This document shows, in pieces, positions 11,001 to 12,177 of a DNA stretch of 12,177 nucleotides (positions are counted from its first letter, which is position 1; every line of letters starts with the position of its first letter). Source of the DNA: RGIG3009 sp964470515 (GTDB taxonomy: Bacteria; Bacillota; Clostridia; Oscillospirales; Acutalibacteraceae); NCBI GenBank assembly GCA_964470515.1, contig CAYYDD010000051.1:1-12177 (forward strand), in the 5' to 3' direction. The notes beneath the pieces are model-generated. The model ran no database searches. It was not told the origin of the DNA and saw nothing but the letters and a program-made list of their open reading frames with translations. The translations under genes and the position numbers were made by a program.

Positions 11001-11872
11001 AACTGTTCATATAACGCGTTCATTTGTGCGGCAATGACGGTGCTTTCATCGGGGTCGCAGGTGCGCAGCCGTCGTTGAGAGGGTAAGCCCCAGATGTTCC
11101 ACAGCCGCGGGCCGATCCACGTGTGATAGTCGGTTGGCTCAAACACGCCGCACAGCAGGCTCAAGCAAGCGATTTTGGGCTTCATAAAGATCCATTTCAT
11201 CGGATGCTTGATAACGGCGAAGATCAGCTTGGGGTAGTGCGCGGTGATATTGGTAAAGGTGATGCCCGGGTGCGCGACGGACAGCGTCGCCGCGGTCTCG
11301 TCACGGAATAACTCCTGAAGCGCGAACATCAGCCGCCGTTTGGCGTTGCCGTATACCAGCCGTGCATGGCGGCGGGTGGCGAAATCGGGATCGGCCGGGT
11401 CCGTCTTTGAGTAGTTGTGCGCGATGCTACTCACCATTACCACACGCCCGTTGCGGCGGCGTAGCAGCGGCAACAGCTCACGGGTGAGGTAATAGGGGGC
11501 AGCACAGTTGATCTGAAACACGTTGTCCAGTCCCGTATCGCAGCGGTAACGCGGGATACTGTACGCGCCGGCGTTGTGGATGAGGATATCCACCGGTCGT
11601 GTTTTCAGCTCCTCGCAGGCTGTGCGCACCGAGGACATATCTGCAAGATCCAGTGGGATGCGGCATAAGTCGATGTCGGGGAACTGCGCCACCAGCTCCC
11701 GTTTCAGCGCGGCGGATCGTTCCGCATTGCGATCCAGCAGGATCAGTGACGCGTTCAGCGCTGCCAAGCGGCGGCAAAGCTCCTGCCCCAGCCCGCCGGT
11801 CGACCCCGTGATTGCTACGTGTACGCCGGTCATGTCGTAGGTATGTTGTGTAAGCCATCGTTTCGTATTCAT
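10979..11872 (-). CDS. Classical short-chain dehydrogenase/reductase
   Basis: A 297-residue classical SDR, an NAD(P)-dependent oxidoreductase. Cofactor motif TGSTGGLG (22-29), LD at 46-47 and DLAD (75-78) for the adenine side, HNAG (99-102), N122 in FQINCAAPYYLT, catalytic S149 in VMVSSIA, and YxxxK as Y174-GNA-K178. The set is complete, so the enzyme is probably active. HPG (201-203) follows as usual. The C-terminal ~90 residues include a hydrophobic, basic stretch (KLIFAVIKHPMKWIFMKPK), as in retinol-dehydrogenase/WW-oxidoreductase-like members; substrate unknown. The ATG at 11872 has no ribosome binding site and lies six bases from the -10 box, suggesting a leaderless message. The internal ATG at residue 14 also lacks one. 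A monocistronic unit, divergent from the tRNA genes. Confidence 0.88.
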   Translation of the reverse strand: MNTKRWLTQHTYDMTGVHVAITGSTGGLGQELCRRLAALNASLILLDRNAERSAALKRELVAQFPDIDLCRIPLDLADMSSVRTACEELKTRPVDILIHNAGAYSIPRYRCDTGLDNVFQINCAAPYYLTRELLPLLRRRNGRVVMVSSIAHNYSKTDPADPDFATRRHARLVYGNAKRRLMFALQELFRDETAATLSVAHPGITFTNITAHYPKLIFAVIKHPMKWIFMKPKIACLSLLCGVFEPTDYHTWIGPRLWNIWGLPSQRRLRTCDPDESTVIAAQMNALYEQLKQEPDA

Positions 11873-11878
11873 ACGGCT

Positions 11879-11907
11879 ATTGTATCACTGATCGCACCAA
11901 GTGTCAA
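11879..11907 (-). promoter_or_regulatory. Consensus promoter of the SDR gene
   Basis: On the minus strand TTGACA (11907-11902, consensus), 17-base spacer and TACAAT (11884-11879). Only six bases (AGCCGT) separate the -10 from the ATG at 11872, so transcription should begin at or within a base or two of the start codon. Confidence 0.85.
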
Positions 11908-11941
11908 TCGTTGTGTTTTTTGCAAATGTTCGCAAAAACAC

Positions 11942-11969
11942 TTGACAAGCGCAGGATTTATGGTACAAT
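11942..11969 (+). promoter_or_regulatory. Promoter of the tRNA genes
   Basis: TTGACA (11942-11947), 16-base spacer, TACAAT (11964-11969) with an upstream TG giving an extended -10 (TGGTACAAT). Divergent from the SDR promoter; the inverted T/A-rich repeat TTTTTGC (11917-11923) / GCAAAAA (11932-11938) lies between the two. Confidence 0.85.
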
Positions 11970-12016
11970 AAAATGCGTGCTTTAAACACAGGCCATCGTC
12001 TTTGGCGGCCACGTTC

Positions 12017-12093
12017 GGGCCTTTAGCTCAGTTGGTTAGAGCATCCCGCTCATAACGGGACGGTCCCGGGTTCAAGTCCCTGAAGGCCCACCA
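12017..12093 (+). tRNA. tRNA with CAT anticodon (Met or Ile2), CCA encoded
   Basis: Full cloverleaf: acceptor GGGCCTT / AAGGCCC, D-arm GCTC...GAGC, anticodon arm TCCCG-CTCATAA-CGGGA, T-loop TTCAAGT, then discriminator A and encoded CCA. The anticodon CAT fits elongator methionine or, after lysidine modification, isoleucine (AUA). The body resembles bacterial tRNA-Ile2 (GG.CCTTTAGCTCAGTTGGTTAGAGC) but I cannot settle this without a model search. It is not an initiator, because the 1-72 pair is a normal G-C pair. The T-stem CCGGG / CCCTG contains one C-T mismatch. Confidence 0.92.
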
Positions 12094-12098
12094 CATAT

Positions 12099-12174
12099 AG
12101 GGGCATAGCTCAGTTGGTAGAGCAGCGGTCTCCAAAACCGCGTGCCGAGGGTTCAAGTCCTTCTGCCCCTGCCA
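12099..12174 (+). tRNA. tRNA-Trp (CCA anticodon), CCA end encoded
   Basis: Cloverleaf: acceptor AGGGGCA / TGCCCCT, D-arm GCTC-AGTTGGTA-GAGC, anticodon arm GCGGT-CTCCAAA-ACCGC with anticodon CCA for tryptophan, T-arm GAGGG-TTCAAGT-CCTTC, discriminator G (the bacterial Trp identity base) and encoded CCA. It lies five bases after the preceding tRNA and is probably processed from the same transcript. Confidence 0.95.
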
Positions 12175-12177
12175 TAA

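Overview
The window looks like a chromosomal segment of a low-abundance-type gut Clostridium relative, most likely an Oscillospirales/Ruminococcaceae-like Firmicute. Supporting signs are GGAGG/GGTGAT ribosome binding sites, sigma-A promoters with 17-base spacers, tRNAs with encoded CCA ends, and a PRTase-like protein and a CbxX/SpoVK-type AAA+ protein of clostridial style. The taxonomic placement is inference. Most of the window is GC-rich housekeeping-style DNA, but two parts differ: an AT-rich cassette array at the left (about 1-1965) and a rearranged defence locus (about 9021-10960).

Left island (1-1965): three small AT-rich genes in the same orientation: 222-479, a small soluble protein; 711-1097, a four-helix membrane protein; 1414-1764, a zinc-ribbon protein with two membrane helices. 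The proteins are unrelated, but all three genes sit in the same frame: a near-identical promoter (TTGCG(C/G), 17 bases, TATACT/TATAAT) with a GGTGAT-type ribosome binding site, and a conserved ~46-base element just after the gene that runs directly into a hairpin terminator. Between the units lie four arrays of short words that switch to their reverse complement half-way. This shared-frame, different-cargo layout is the most unusual structure in the window.

Middle (2017-8000): a SulP-type anion transporter without its STAS domain; an orotate-PRTase-like protein with a degenerate PRPP loop; a probable operon of a ureidoglycolate-lyase-like cupin and a 664-residue two-part AAA+ ATPase; then a PPP-type phosphoesterase followed by a small charged protein that share a terminator. 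Each transcription unit has recognisable promoter and/or terminator signals, except that the phosphoesterase unit has only a weak promoter candidate beside a perfect 16-base palindrome.

Right (8027-11872): an NAD-dependent epimerase-like gene (+) faces an EcoRI-family adenine methyltransferase (-). Six bases behind the methyltransferase stop is a 30-codon relic that appears to be the fused first and last ends of a DUF262/HNH endonuclease, so the methyltransferase seems to be an orphan left after loss of its nuclease partner. This locus is flanked by a ~40-base inverted repeat made of the 3' untranslated region and half or all of a terminator. Next to it is a broken MFS organophosphate-antiporter-like gene with a frameshift, a nonsense codon and a missing C-terminal three quarters. 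A classical SDR gene (-) follows, with a consensus promoter so close to its ATG that the message is probably leaderless. The window ends with two tRNA genes (CAT and CCA anticodons) behind a strong divergent promoter.
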